A DNA stretch of 64,000 nucleotides, taken from contig OZ024842.1 in assembly GCA_964017145.1 (NCBI GenBank), positions 124,001-188,000 of the forward strand. The letters run 5' to 3'. Numbering within the stretch: position 1 is the stretch's first letter; each line of letters opens with the position of its first letter. A model generated the notes under the pieces. That model was not told the origin of the DNA. It did not search any database and worked only from the letters and a program-made list of their open reading frames with translations. Below are positions 33,236-44,223 of this stretch, piece by piece. The position numbers were made by a program, and so were the translations under genes. Origin of the DNA: Agrocybe praecox (Eukaryota > Basidiomycota > Agaricomycetes > Agaricales > Agrocybaceae).

Positions 33236-34767
33236 ATTGGAAGATATTTCCTCTCTTCGCCGTATGGAGATCGGGACACCTATGTGCGCTGACCTCAATG
33301 TGGGTTGAACGTTGAACGTGAACGCTGACGTTGCTGTTAATGCAAATATGTGGTCGATGACGCAACTGCCACCCTCCTCATTCTATCTTTCACTTTCCAT
33401 TCGATCTTTCTTTCTCTCTTCGAATGCATTTCCCTCTCCATCCGCCTTCTTCGTCTGTGCATTACCGCCGCTTCGATGACGCTGTGTGTCTTTCGGAGTC
33501 AGTGGATCTCCTTGTCCAATTTTTCTTTCCTTTTTCCGTTTATTCAGTCCCTATGATCCTTACCCAACTCTTTGTTCCTTGCTCCCTCTTTTTGTGTTAT
33601 CTCCTCATCGTAACACAACATAAAAGCCAATTTTTATACTTCTTGCTTTTTTCGCACTGCTCAAACTTTAATGTTCGATTGGCAATGCCTCGCGTTTGCA
33701 TTTCGGAGTTGTACATCCTATTGATGGAGGTTTGAGCAGACTGCTCGCCCACTGTTAATCGATTGGCAATGTCTCTCGAATGAAGAGGACGATAACAAGA
33801 GTGATTAAGCGAGTGAGTGAGGCAGAAGGCAGAGTGGGTACGTGCCTGTGTATGTATGAGGTGAGGTATATAGAAGATGCTACGCTGAAAGCGAGGTTAT
33901 CTCGTCGATGACCTCGCAGCCTAAAGCACCCCTCTCTTCCTAAGCAGGGGTGAGGGGGATTATTCCATTTACACGGCATACACTTTCTTGGATCCATGGC
34001 ACGTGGGGAGCGTCGACCCGCATCCCGAACTTCAATTCCACCCCCTAAGTCCATCCATCATATGAAATAACCGTTAGACTTTCTACAGATATGAATAGGA
34101 AAGAGAATTCAGTAAAATTAGTAGAACAGGTTACTGAATAGAGAACCTTGTATCCAGAAATTCGATGATATACGAAATTCGGGGGGTTACATATGGCTTC
34201 TCCGGGCTCCTCTTTTCCGAACCTCGGCAGTGATCGAAAATGATCCGCTGCTGTGCCGAAACCTTGCAAAAGCACGTGTGAGAAATTGGTTTGGGAAAGG
34301 TTTGAGGCGCGATAAAGTGCGGCGCTAGTGGAGAACCAGTTCCAGAAAGCTCGAAGTTCGAAAGAAAAGGGAGAGGGTTGGCAATACATGAGCGCTTGTG
34401 ATTTTGGTGAGCTTTAGATTACATTGTGGCAAACTGTGCCAAAACCAACCAATTTCCAAACACTGAAGGGATGGCAGGTGGGTCGAAAAACAGTGGAGAG
34501 GAAGTCTTTTATCGAGACTCCAACGCCTCAGCGCTCAGCACCGTGTGATTTGCACGTGTAAAAAATGATCTATTTGTACATGTTACGAATAGAGGCAGCA
34601 CATGCCGTTGCCATCTGCATCGGGCGTGTTTCCGGTATTTCATCCTGAGATGATACTCATTCTATAGCGAAATGAGGTACGAATGAAGAGCTAGAATTCC
34701 GTCTTCGGCGGAGCGGCACTTCGGCTGTGGTTTTCAACCCCAGTCACAGACTCACAGTTTGTGACGG
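33236..34767. other. Pyrimidine-rich and mixed intergenic DNA
   Basis: 33350-33735 is C/T-rich and produces spurious hydrophobic frames. No gene was recognised through 34767. Confidence 0.45.
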
Positions 34768-34875
34768 GTCACCACTGTCACCTGCGCCTTCCTTCCCACT
34801 CCGGCGTCTCGAACCAAACACGACCACTGTCACCTGCGCCTTTCCCACTCCGGCGTCTCGAACCAAACACGTCGC
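34768..34875 (+). repeat. ~50-bp tandem duplication
   Basis: ACCACTGTCACCTGCGCC...CACTCCGGCGTCTCGAACCAAACACG occurs twice head to tail, the second copy lacking 4-5 bp of the CTTCC tract. Confidence 0.8.
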
Positions 34876-36505
34876 TCGTTTTTCCTGCTACGCCTCTATC
34901 AAGGATCCTCGCGAATAGCATCTATTCACCAACGCTAGAACAGCATCAACATTTTCACCCACCCACCGCTCCCTATTATTAAATGCAACACTGAATTTCG
35001 TTAACCGGTGTTATAACCTACTAAGTCATCGTATGAGCGCCTAATTATGAGCGCCTTTAGAATCATAAAAATTGACTGTCTCATCTCGTAATACCTCTTC
35101 AGAGTTTTTCCATTTTTGTGGCACTAGGGTACACATTTAGCACATGCTACACGCAATCACAGTCTGTTGGCGGAATGTAGGCCTGTAGCTTGTTTGTAGC
35201 CTATCATTGCAACTGCAACTCATCGAGTTACATTTATCTATACGATCTATATGCATGATATCATGATTACTTGTCTCTTTTTTTAACGTGGGACCAGTGC
35301 GTACATATCGTTTACTAAGATAGTCTAAGAAGAAAATTTTTCCAAATTACCCCTGGTTCCGGTATCATATTTGGAGACTTGAAAGTCATAATGCACGCTG
35401 AAATATCAAACTGCAGCTCAACACTAACCTGTGAACCTCTTAGGATGGCATGGTGCAATACTCTAAGTGCCAGATTCCGTGGTGCTCTTAATCAGGCTAT
35501 TACTGAGAGCTATAGCTTATCTGCACATTCACACATGAGTTGGTCCCTCCACACGCAGGCTCAGTATTAGAAATGCTCCGGCAGTTTGCTCTACTGGGCG
35601 GTCAATTTCTCTCTTCATTTCGTTGGCGGGCCGCGGTCCAAACTCACTAACTCACAATAATCCCCTACGACGCCTCAAGATAAAAACACATTCCCACGTG
35701 TTTACAATCATTGATCTCAGGGGATTTCAATTTTCAAAGTTCAAGGGCCATGCCAATAGTTTGGTTGAGTTCACCGTGTAGACGAGCAAACTAAAGTTAA
35801 GGGTTTCAAACTCTGCCCACCCGCCACTCCCTGGTATGATTTCTCCTTGTCAACGCCTCTTCATGCACGGGACAGTGGCATATACCTGCATACCAGATTC
35901 ACAATTCATCGCTTTGTACTTGCCAGGTACAGCCACCACCCTTATCATTGAGTAAGTCGTCACGGCTGCCAAATTGTCATTTGTCAGCTGTCCCTTAGAA
36001 AGAATCGTCGGGTCGAGGTGCTGCAGCAATCGAAATCAGCTGCCCTCCCACCCATCACAGCGTGCTCGGACACCTGTCAGACGATCGGCTAGCTCAGGAT
36101 GAGGGCGAGAAGTGCTTCGCACTTTTGCCCAAATAACCTTTCTTAGCATCACAAGACTTGCTGCCTGCATCACACGTTCTACTAAATCAAGAAGAAAAAT
36201 CGGGACTCGACTCCCTTTCAATCTTATCATCTTCACAGATAAACCACTACAGAAATAGCGACAGACAAAGATCCTTTTTTACGGGGCTCATCGAGGAGTA
36301 GCTAGCATCATAAACGTGGCAGTGTGCAATTGTCTATGTGTTGATATGGCAATAAAGGAAAGGGGGTCCGAAATGCAATTTTGAATAGCTGGCACTAGAT
36401 TAGATAAAATTAGATCATGGCGATGACGTCAAATCCCATTCGGCATACACACCACTCCACTGAAATGTTGTATCACTTCGAAATTAACATTCAAATTTAA
36501 CACAA
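34876..36505. other. No gene seen
   Basis: About 1.6 kb of intergenic sequence. Short open frames lack family resemblance. Confidence 0.4.
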
Positions 36506-37852
36506 TCATTGGGTCTGATCGCCTTCATCTCGGGTAACTTCCACAATATCACAATCCTGATTTCCTTCGTTACGTTCCCCGGCGACAGGACCTGTCTCAG
36601 ACTGGTCACACTCACAGTAAGTGTTTACGTCTGAGGGTATATTAACGGAGGAAGTAAATATCGAAATACTCTCACTCTGTGGAGCGATAGCTAACCGGCC
36701 AACCATGAGAGTTGGTGCCAGCCCCTAAAAGATAATCAGTGAAGGTCCTGATGAGAATTTGCCTAGACACCTACAGTTATAACCAAGAGAAAGCCTGAGC
36801 TATACTTGGTCATTATATTTGCTTGAATGGATCCCCCCCGTTTCCGCTGTTACGAAAGATACTAATTCCTTGCAATACGACAAGAATTGTATACAGAGCT
36901 GACGATTGAACAATGATGTCAATGATATGTCGATAACGTCTCCTCAATGAGTGATTATGCGCGGTCCTGGAGTAGATATAAAAGCATAATACATATCATG
37001 CATGTTGCCGTAAGACTCGTGGCTACGAGGGGCCGACTGATCCAAGCAGCCCCCCAGATATGAAGCTGACCCGATAGACTCGACGTAGCGTACTGAAATC
37101 TCCCACATCCAAGGATACCAGTGTGATGAATACAGTGTCGATAATAACAAGACCTAATAGGAGATGTTTATTTGAACTCACCATCGAGAAAGAAGAATTT
37201 GCAACGTACACAATTCGATGTATAGAAGACCAGTGAGAATTATGAGGCACGGTAATGACCGGCCACAGGGGTAATAGCATCTCCATAGCTGTGTTTGGAG
37301 GTCAAAAACGCGAGGCAGTTGAAAGGATAATTCATGAATGACAACATACCGTGAGTCCATCTGCAAGCAAGTACCCAGCGTTCTCTGCACAGTCGCTTAA
37401 AATCACCATCACAGGAGGGAGGTTAAAGGTGACAATGCTTTCAAGTAATATCGTCCTTCTGGTAGAATTCCCACGTGCAATGAAAATTAAAATGGAGAAG
37501 TACCATAGAATACCAGTCTGAGCAACAAGGATGATGTACACGATTGTGAGGGACCACGGTATAATCCCCCTAGGTGTGAATGCAGAGGTGCGATGGAAGT
37601 CTGAGTTGAACGCTGATAGATCACCCATCACAACGGCCACAGTCTATGTCATGGCGACTTACGGTATATGTAAATGGTACCAGCGTAGACACCGGTGTAA
37701 AGTCCTGGAAAGTAACTCAGGGTCGCAGCTACACTTGATATGAGATAAATATACATACCCATAAGGAAGAGAAATGTGAACATTGTGTTTAAAGATGTTT
37801 CAGCGAATACTTTTTGGAGGGCAACTGAAGGTGCCCCGGATTCGAGGGTCAT
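36506..37852 (-). pseudogene. Frameshifted paralogue of the 7TM gene at 31941
   Basis: Minus strand. Exons 37852-37759, 37704-37663, 37612-37350 and 37288 onward follow the same structure as the plus-strand gene and encode matching text ('VYAGTIYIY', 'YLLADGLT', 'LWRCYYPC', 'RRYRHIIDIIVQSSALY', 'GLAPTLMVGRLAI'). Beyond about 37045 the homologous text changes reading frame: near 37035, near 36955, and at a run of seven G (minus; 36831-36837). Each shift is about one base. The terminal exon (after a GTGTCT...TTTTAG intron) is open to its stop at 36506. Three shifts imply a pseudogene, unless some are sequencing errors; the G7 run is the likeliest error. Confidence 0.7.
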
Positions 37853-39027
37853 TTTCAAAGCCGTGTGACGACTCTGACGAGGGTAGTGGGTTGGGCAATG
37901 AGAATCATTTCGTATTGGCTTTATTTAAGATAGGCTCATAGGTTGCTCTAGAAGCAACGTCTTGCGCTTGTAGTATCCACTAGGTACCAGAGTGCGCCAA
38001 GCTCGTAAGAGAATGTCAGTTGAGAAGTCACTAGTATCGGAGACCACGGCACCTGGGCAAAGCATAGGAACACTCACCTAAGGTTGACTGGCGATGTGAT
38101 TGATTTCTTGTTACTCGCTGGATTCATTGAGTTCCCAGCGCAAGTACTTGAGAAATGAGACTTTAAAAGATCAGTATCCAGATTCCAAACGATCAGTAGT
38201 TTTCGTTATATTTAATACCGTAAATCCATATGTTGATTGAGAAGGTTACGACGTGCACTGATGACAGTGAGAGTTACGGTCTGTTATCAAAATGTTGACA
38301 AATAAGAGGGATTGGCAAGGTACCGGCGGCGGCGTATTGCCAAAGCAAATCGTTTGAGACGAAGTCCAGGACTAAGCTAAAGCATTCAAGTCAACCAGAA
38401 TTTGGCTAGATATCGTTTGAAATAGGACCGAGATGAGCAAGCAAACGAGCTCACCAGTCAATAGCCTCTTCTAAACTCTCATGAAGTCCCAGTACAATAA
38501 TATTATTGACGACAGTCGACTCCCACTCCAAAACTTATGGGATGTAAAAGTGGGTGAACGTCACTTCAACATAACATCCAGTTCACTGAGAGAGAGACTG
38601 GAAGAGGAAATAACAGTGAACAAGTGACCAAAGGGAAAGTATAACTGATTACGGGTAATTTTAAAAAATATCGGAGGATGAATAAACGTAATGGAGTCGA
38701 AAGCCAACGAGGAAAGAAGGCAGAAATAGAAAAGACGTTATGAGAGCACAAGAACATTAACCAATTAATCATGTTTGATTGATCCAACAAAGGCTACGGG
38801 CCTACGAAGGCATGGGCGCAGGACGAACATCTGGAGGGTTACGAAGGACGGTGACTGTCGCAAGAAATGCTCCATCATCATAATCATAAATCGATTTGAC
38901 GCGATTTGACGAAGGCGACATGGTTAGCTGATGTGCAGATAATACAATGTGGAATCTAATTAAAACTTGGTGATTAATTTATCAATTGAAATGGCAAACA
39001 TTGGGATGACACCTTCGAAAAGGTCCG
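37853..39027. other. No gene seen
   Basis: Intergenic sequence between the 7TM pseudogene start and the stop of the next minus-strand gene. Confidence 0.4.
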
Positions 39028-40297
39028 TTATATAGGAATATCAAACATCTCTGCTATTTTCCGTCCATACGGGGTCCTCTTCAATGATATACTCCATGGC
39101 CGGAATTTGTCGTATCTGCGCCTCTGCAAATATTCACCAGGAACTGGTGGTTTGACTGTCGGGAGTTCCGGATGTAGCTGTTTTATAGGGCTCAGAACCT
39201 CCAGGTATTGGAGTAGTAGCGACGGGTCCGCTTCGTGTTTTCGGAGGTCTGATTTAACGAATCGTACTCGTACAAGGCCTAGAAGGGGTGGTATGTACGA
39301 GTTCAGTTGGGTGGGATTGATGAGGGACTAGCAGCCACTTACCGGAGTATACCTTTGTTTTTGATTTAACGTCCGGGAAAAATCGGAAGTTGGTATAGAT
39401 AAATATGTTCTTCTCAGTGATAAATGTCACCGCGATCATCACAGACGATAAGTTGACAACGAAAGGTTGGTTTAAAGTATATAGAGGTTGTTGATGACCG
39501 CGCCAAATGGAGAAATTTTTTATGGTGTTGAGAAGTTCAGCTCTGACAAGTCCCTCCTGTACCAGGCATTCTCCAAATGCTTGATACACTTCCGAAGAAG
39601 CGACAGAGAGCAAGGGTATATTCCATGGAACTTGCTCCCCGTAGCTTGTAGGTGGTAGCGAAAGATCGTGACCAGCAGAAAACGACAATGGTGATGAATC
39701 GTCGCAGATGCGGAAGCGGATTGAGCTCGATACCTCGGGCTCGGAACGGTGGTAATAGAATACTCCTCTCGTTGATGGAGGAAATTTCTGGTGGTGCATT
39801 TCACTATCTTCAATGAAACACTTGTAGCGGATTGTTGCCTTCAAATGTGAGAGGAAAGTTTCTGGGGAGCCGAAACGAATGAAAGCCGAGGACATGGTCG
39901 AAATATCGCATAACGGCTGGCCTACTTCAGTCATTCGCTTCGGGTCCAAAGTGATGACTTGGCGAAAGTCGGGCAGTGGTCTACCAAGCCTCCGGCTTAA
40001 TGTCTTTATTCCGTGAATTAACACGAGTATTGCGTGATTAAGCTGAAGACGCACATACCGAGAACTGATACCCCGTCCTCTCCGCTGCGAATCTAACCCC
40101 ATAACGCCAACTTTGCATACGGAATTTGAACATTTGTCATGCGTGTACTGCCGTTGTTGCGGTAAGGATATTGAGTGCAAGATCTCGAAGTGGTTTGCGC
40201 GCCCCGTGTCGCGTCGAGGAGGTCGCCAGAATGCTGTTGAATACGGAAATGAGATACGCCGCGTCGAAAAGGTTTTGTGAGTAATGATTACATACAC
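39028..40297 (-). CDS. Hypothetical protein, conserved in basidiomycetes, 5' end uncertain
   Basis: The long minus-strand exon runs from about 40297 to 39343. A 64-bp GTAAGT...TTCTAG intron joins it to the last exon 39278-39028. A second possible intron (40054-40004, 51 bp, GTGCGT...AAAG) would remove 17 codons in frame, joining 'RGRGISSRY' to 'TLSRRLGRPLPDFRQV'. The C-terminus is 'PVPGEYLQRRRYDKFRPW' ... 'AEMFDIPI'. The first codon at 40297 is GTG with an in-frame stop 12 bp upstream, so either an upstream exon existed or translation starts at the ATG of 'MGLDSQRRGRG'. The gypsy LTR begins only 32 bp upstream, so the insertion has probably separated the gene from its 5' exon or promoter. Function unknown. 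Confidence 0.65.
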
Positions 40298-40328
40298 AAC
40301 CTGTACCTACGTAATCATGCGGTCGGAG

Positions 40329-40705
40329 TGTGACGAAAGCGTCGTGCCGTGACAGTGACTGTTTCGGCAGAGGGATTTCGGCACACGAGAAGAGGAACTC
40401 AGAGAGGTAAAAGACAGGTTAAAACAATCTGAATTCGCTGGGTTGTCTACCACAAAGTAGCTAGGTATTTATACTCTACGAGGGGGAAGATAACCGGGGA
40501 ATAGTCCGAGATGAAAGGTAAAGAATGTAAGAGTGAATGAGTAATTTAAATAAGAGTCCATATGGGTAGGGTAAAGGGGAGGAGATAACCATGAGGTGTA
40601 TCGACGACGAGGAACGATGAGTAAAATAAGATGATAAGTCAAAGAAGTAAAGATAAGATAAGATAAAAGGAATGTGTGATGTGACGGGAAACCCGGACTG
40701 TTACA
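40329..40705 (-). repeat. 3' LTR
   Basis: 377 bp, identical to the other LTR. Plus strand starts TGTGACGAAAGC and ends GGACTGTTACA. A GGAGGGCGAC polypurine tract adjoins it internally (minus strand, 40706-40715). Confidence 0.95.
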
Positions 40706-40720
40706 GTCGCCCTCCAGGCG
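40706..40720 (-). other. Polypurine tract
   Basis: Minus-strand CTGGAGGGCGAC lies immediately before the 3' LTR, the expected plus-strand DNA priming site. Confidence 0.7.
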
Positions 40721-40804
40721 TTAGAATAACGGCTCGAAAAAGAATAGGGTATAATAAATGAGTGTTGTTTGAGTTGGCCAATTGATAGTTGATGGTGCTG
40801 AGAA

Positions 40805-43358
40805 TTAAGCTTCGTTCATGGTGATATCGCCATTGTGAGCCGACGAAGAGGAAGCCGTGCTGGGAGTAGTCGCGTTAGACGCCGGTCCGGATTCGGAATT
40901 GTTGTGATGATGACGAGCCGGACGACGGCGCCTAGGCTGAGACTGGGTATGGTAGGGTGCAGCAGTAGCGCCTCGCTGAGCGCGCTTGAATTCGCGGTGT
41001 TCGAAGGCTTGGTTGGCAATGAGGCGACGACGAACATCGTTGCGTGCGGACATCATGAGCATATTTTGGTAGAGGGTTTGATCGACCATGGTCGCGTTGA
41101 GGTTAAGCGATACGGTGGGACTTGCAGCAGGGATAATAGGCAGAGCGATGGCTTGGGTATGTTGGGGAACGGCGACGTCGTTAGTGATGGTGATAATGAA
41201 ATCGTCGGCCGTGATAGCTTGTCCGCTGATGATATATTTGTTGGTTCCCGAGTCCCAGAGCGCAAAGCGACGCTGACCAGTTGCGAAGCGGTTGAATAGT
41301 GAAGCGACGCGAGCGTACCCGCTGGGAGATCCTGGAATACGACGGGTAGGGTCTAGGAGAGAGCGGATGCGCTGATCATACGCGCAGTAGTCGACAACCA
41401 GTCCAGCCGGGGTAATTTCGTTGTCGGCGAACTTGGAGAGACCATCGTTGGGGTTATAAAAAATAAACTTGGTGTCTGAGATGCGCCGAACACCAGGGTG
41501 GTCGATAGTACGAAGTGAAGGAAGGTTGGGGTAATCATTAGAGGTAGAAGGAATACGAATGGTAACAGGAGGCATCAACGGGCGATTATACGCGGAAGAA
41601 TTAGAACCAGAAATAGAAGAGGGATTATCCGAAATAATAGTAGTAGAAATAATGCCCGAAGCGGGCGTACTGGGAGAATCAATATCAAGAGAAGTATCAA
41701 TGGGCTCTGTGGGAGCGTTCGAATTAGAATTATCAATGGGCTCGACAGGAGCGTTCGAAGAAGGAGTGGAATTTTCCGGGAGTTCCTTGGTCTTGCGGGA
41801 GGAGGTTTTGGTGATGGATTTAGAGTTGGTACGGGGAGTGGACATGGTTGATAGTAGGATATAGAGTAGCGAAGAGGTGATGAGCAGTAGAGTGTGTAGA
41901 GTAGCGATGAGCAGATAGTAGAGGGTACTGGAAGTGGGAGTAGGAGGTGGTGGTTTATAAAGGTCGTCGTCTAGATAATCTATCGAGTGAAGAGATGTGG
42001 GTATGTCAGTATTTTCGGGTGGTGTTCCTGTACCATATGGTAGTTCATCGATGTTATCAACACCCAATAAGTCAAAATATTCGAGGAGCGCTTGGAGCTC
42101 ACTTATCTGACTGTAGGGTACCCAGGTGACATCTCCCGCCCTCCATTTCACCTCGAAAAGGGCATTCCCCTTCGATCCGGAGTGCGAGAGGATGGTGTCC
42201 ACAGCCCATTCGCCATGCGGTTCATCGGCGGCCGTGATTTGTTCGTCAAGACGTCCGGGGAAGAGACGGTCATCATTGGGATGATGAATGCGAAGTAAGG
42301 ACGAGTGAAATACATCGTGAACTCCTCGTTGTTTCAGAGTGTTCGGTAATTCGATGCGGAAAGATTGATTTCGAAAATCTTTGATAATTCGATAGGGGCC
42401 AATGTATTTCGGTACGAGCTTCCGAGCTAGCCCTTTGGGGAATGTAATATTTTTGGTGGACAAATAGATTAAATCCCCTTCCTTAAATGGAGATAATTGC
42501 CGTTTACGGTTGGCGTCTCGAGTCTGTTTAACTCGAGCAGCAAGGATGCTATCATGTGCCTCCATTAATGCTAATTTTTTCTTGAGGGCAAAATTTCTTA
42601 TGGACGGAAATTCGGTGGCTGGTGCAGAATTCCATATCATTGACCTCGGCATCGTTCCGGTATTAAGGAAAAATGGAGCGTACCCCGTGCTCTCTGATCT
42701 TGCCGAATTAATTGCAAATTCGATAGATGGAAGCTTAGCAACCCAATCGGTTTGTTTACTATTTACGCATTGCCTCAACATTTGAGTGATCGTCCGATTA
42801 GCGCGTTCCGTAGATCCGTCTGTTTGCGGATGATAAGCGCTCGACATTTTCAATTTCGTCCCAATTAGGGAATGCAAGTGCGACCAGAAGGTACTCGTGA
42901 ATAACACATCACGATCGCTTATAATATTCTTCGGAATTCCATGTAGCTTATAGATGTGTTCAAATATTAATTCACCTAGCTGACGAGCATTGTACGTCGT
43001 TTTACTAGGGATTAAATGGACCATACCAGTAAGGAGACAGATTACTACTGTGATTGAATCGAAAGTTCCGTCTCGGTTATGTGATTCAGGTAAAGGTCCG
43101 ACGAAATCAATTCCGATAGATTCCCAGGGATAGCTTGGAATGGGTAACGGATTCAACAATCCGAACGGCTTGTGATTGCTCGGTTTACTCCTCTTGCATG
43201 TGGAGCACGTATCACAGAAAGCCTTGGTATCCGATACCATATCTTTCCACCAGACGTTGTCCCGAAGATAATCCAGAGTCTTGACGGCCCCTAAGTGAGC
43301 TAGCGTGGAGTGCGCTTCAGAGATGACAATTTCCCGGAGGTTCCGTCCCTGAACAACT
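40805..43358 (-). CDS. Gypsy polyprotein, 3' part: integrase, chromodomain-like region, C-terminal extension
   Basis: Continues the frame of the upstream ORF once the nested element and one 10-bp duplication are removed ('PRIVVQ' joins to 'GRNLREIV'). It contains the integrase zinc-binding H2C2 (HSTLAHLG... CDTCSTCK), the catalytic core ('GIDFVGPLP', 'IISDRDVLF', 'AYHPQTDGSTERANR' with D, D and E), and a chromodomain-like 'ALFEVKWRAGDVTWVP' near 42150. About 380 codons follow: a leucine/threonine/tyrosine-rich hydrophobic stretch, then from an internal ATG at 41845 a Ser/Pro-rich segment and a conserved-looking domain ('FIFYNPNDGLSKFADNEITP', 'RRFALWDSGTNKYIISGQ') with a basic tail. That last part is not a standard Pol domain. 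Confidence 0.9.
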
Positions 43359-44213
43359 CACTAACTACTGACAGAATCATGCATGAGTTCCTGGTAGTTG
43401 CCCAATTAAGGTGATGCATCCACAGCGGAAATGGCCACAAGGCCCAAAGTCATGTATCAGGGTGACCGACAGTGACTAGAGAGCTGTAGTCATGTGAAAG
43501 TCATGTGATTTGGTGCACAGCCACCAAAAATCAAAGTTGTAGAGAAAAATTCAAAAGCTATGCTAAATATTTTTTATTACATAATCATCAACGGTTCAGC
43601 CACAAAACGCAAAATATCAGCAGAAAGCCGGATACAAATCAAAATAAAAGATTGAAATATTTATAGCAAGCCAAAAATAAATTCTAAAATCATCAAAAAA
43701 TGTGTTCTATACCATTTTAGGCTTGAACTAACCAAATATGTAAAGTGTTCTAAAAATAGATCGCGCCAAAAATAGACTTATCTTTTATCTAGTCTTATCT
43801 CAGTCCCATCTATCATCCATCAAAGGCCTTTATCTCAAAATCTCAAAGTCCAGAGTCCTCTTGCCTTATTGGGTTGTTTAGATGTGACATCACTCAATGG
43901 CCTTGTGTGTTTTGTATCCTGCATGCTCCTGCCTGCTGACATCATTATTTATTATTTGTTTGTATTTGAGGCCATATAAACATATGAGTGGAGCCCAAAC
44001 ATGTAAATAGAGGCAAGCAAAAAGTCATGTGCATGGATTTTGATCCCATCAAATATAAACACATGACTATCAGGTGATAAGTCACAAACAGTCACAATAA
44101 GCCAGCCAGAGGGCTTGATACATGAATTTGGGCCACTAGGCCACGGCCACTGTGGATGCATCACCTTAATTGGGCAATGACCAGAACTTGATGCATAAAT
44201 CTGTCCGCACTGG
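43359..44213. mobile_element. Nested 855-bp TIR element, 10-bp target duplication
   Basis: It interrupts the integrase zinc-binding region. CTGAACAACT flanks it at 43349-43358 and 44214-44223. The ends form inverted repeats of ~100 bp with mismatches, strongest over TTGCCCAATTAAGGTGATGC followed by ATCCACAG. There is no transposase. An 8-10 bp duplication and long TIRs fit hAT, Mutator or Kyakuja/Zisupton-type non-autonomous elements; I cannot choose between them. Removing the insert restores one reading frame, proving the boundary to within the duplication. Confidence 0.88.
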
Positions 44214-44223
44214 CTGAACAACT

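Noticed and set aside
33350..33735. Hydrophobic plus-strand frames as a membrane protein
   Set aside because: Pyrimidine-rich sequence gives pseudo-hydrophobic text in two frames; no start context, splice sites or family resemblance.
43359..44213. Insert in the integrase as an intron
   Set aside because: It has 10-bp flanking duplications and ~100-bp terminal inverted repeats, and no GT-AG pair would remove it in frame at the duplication.
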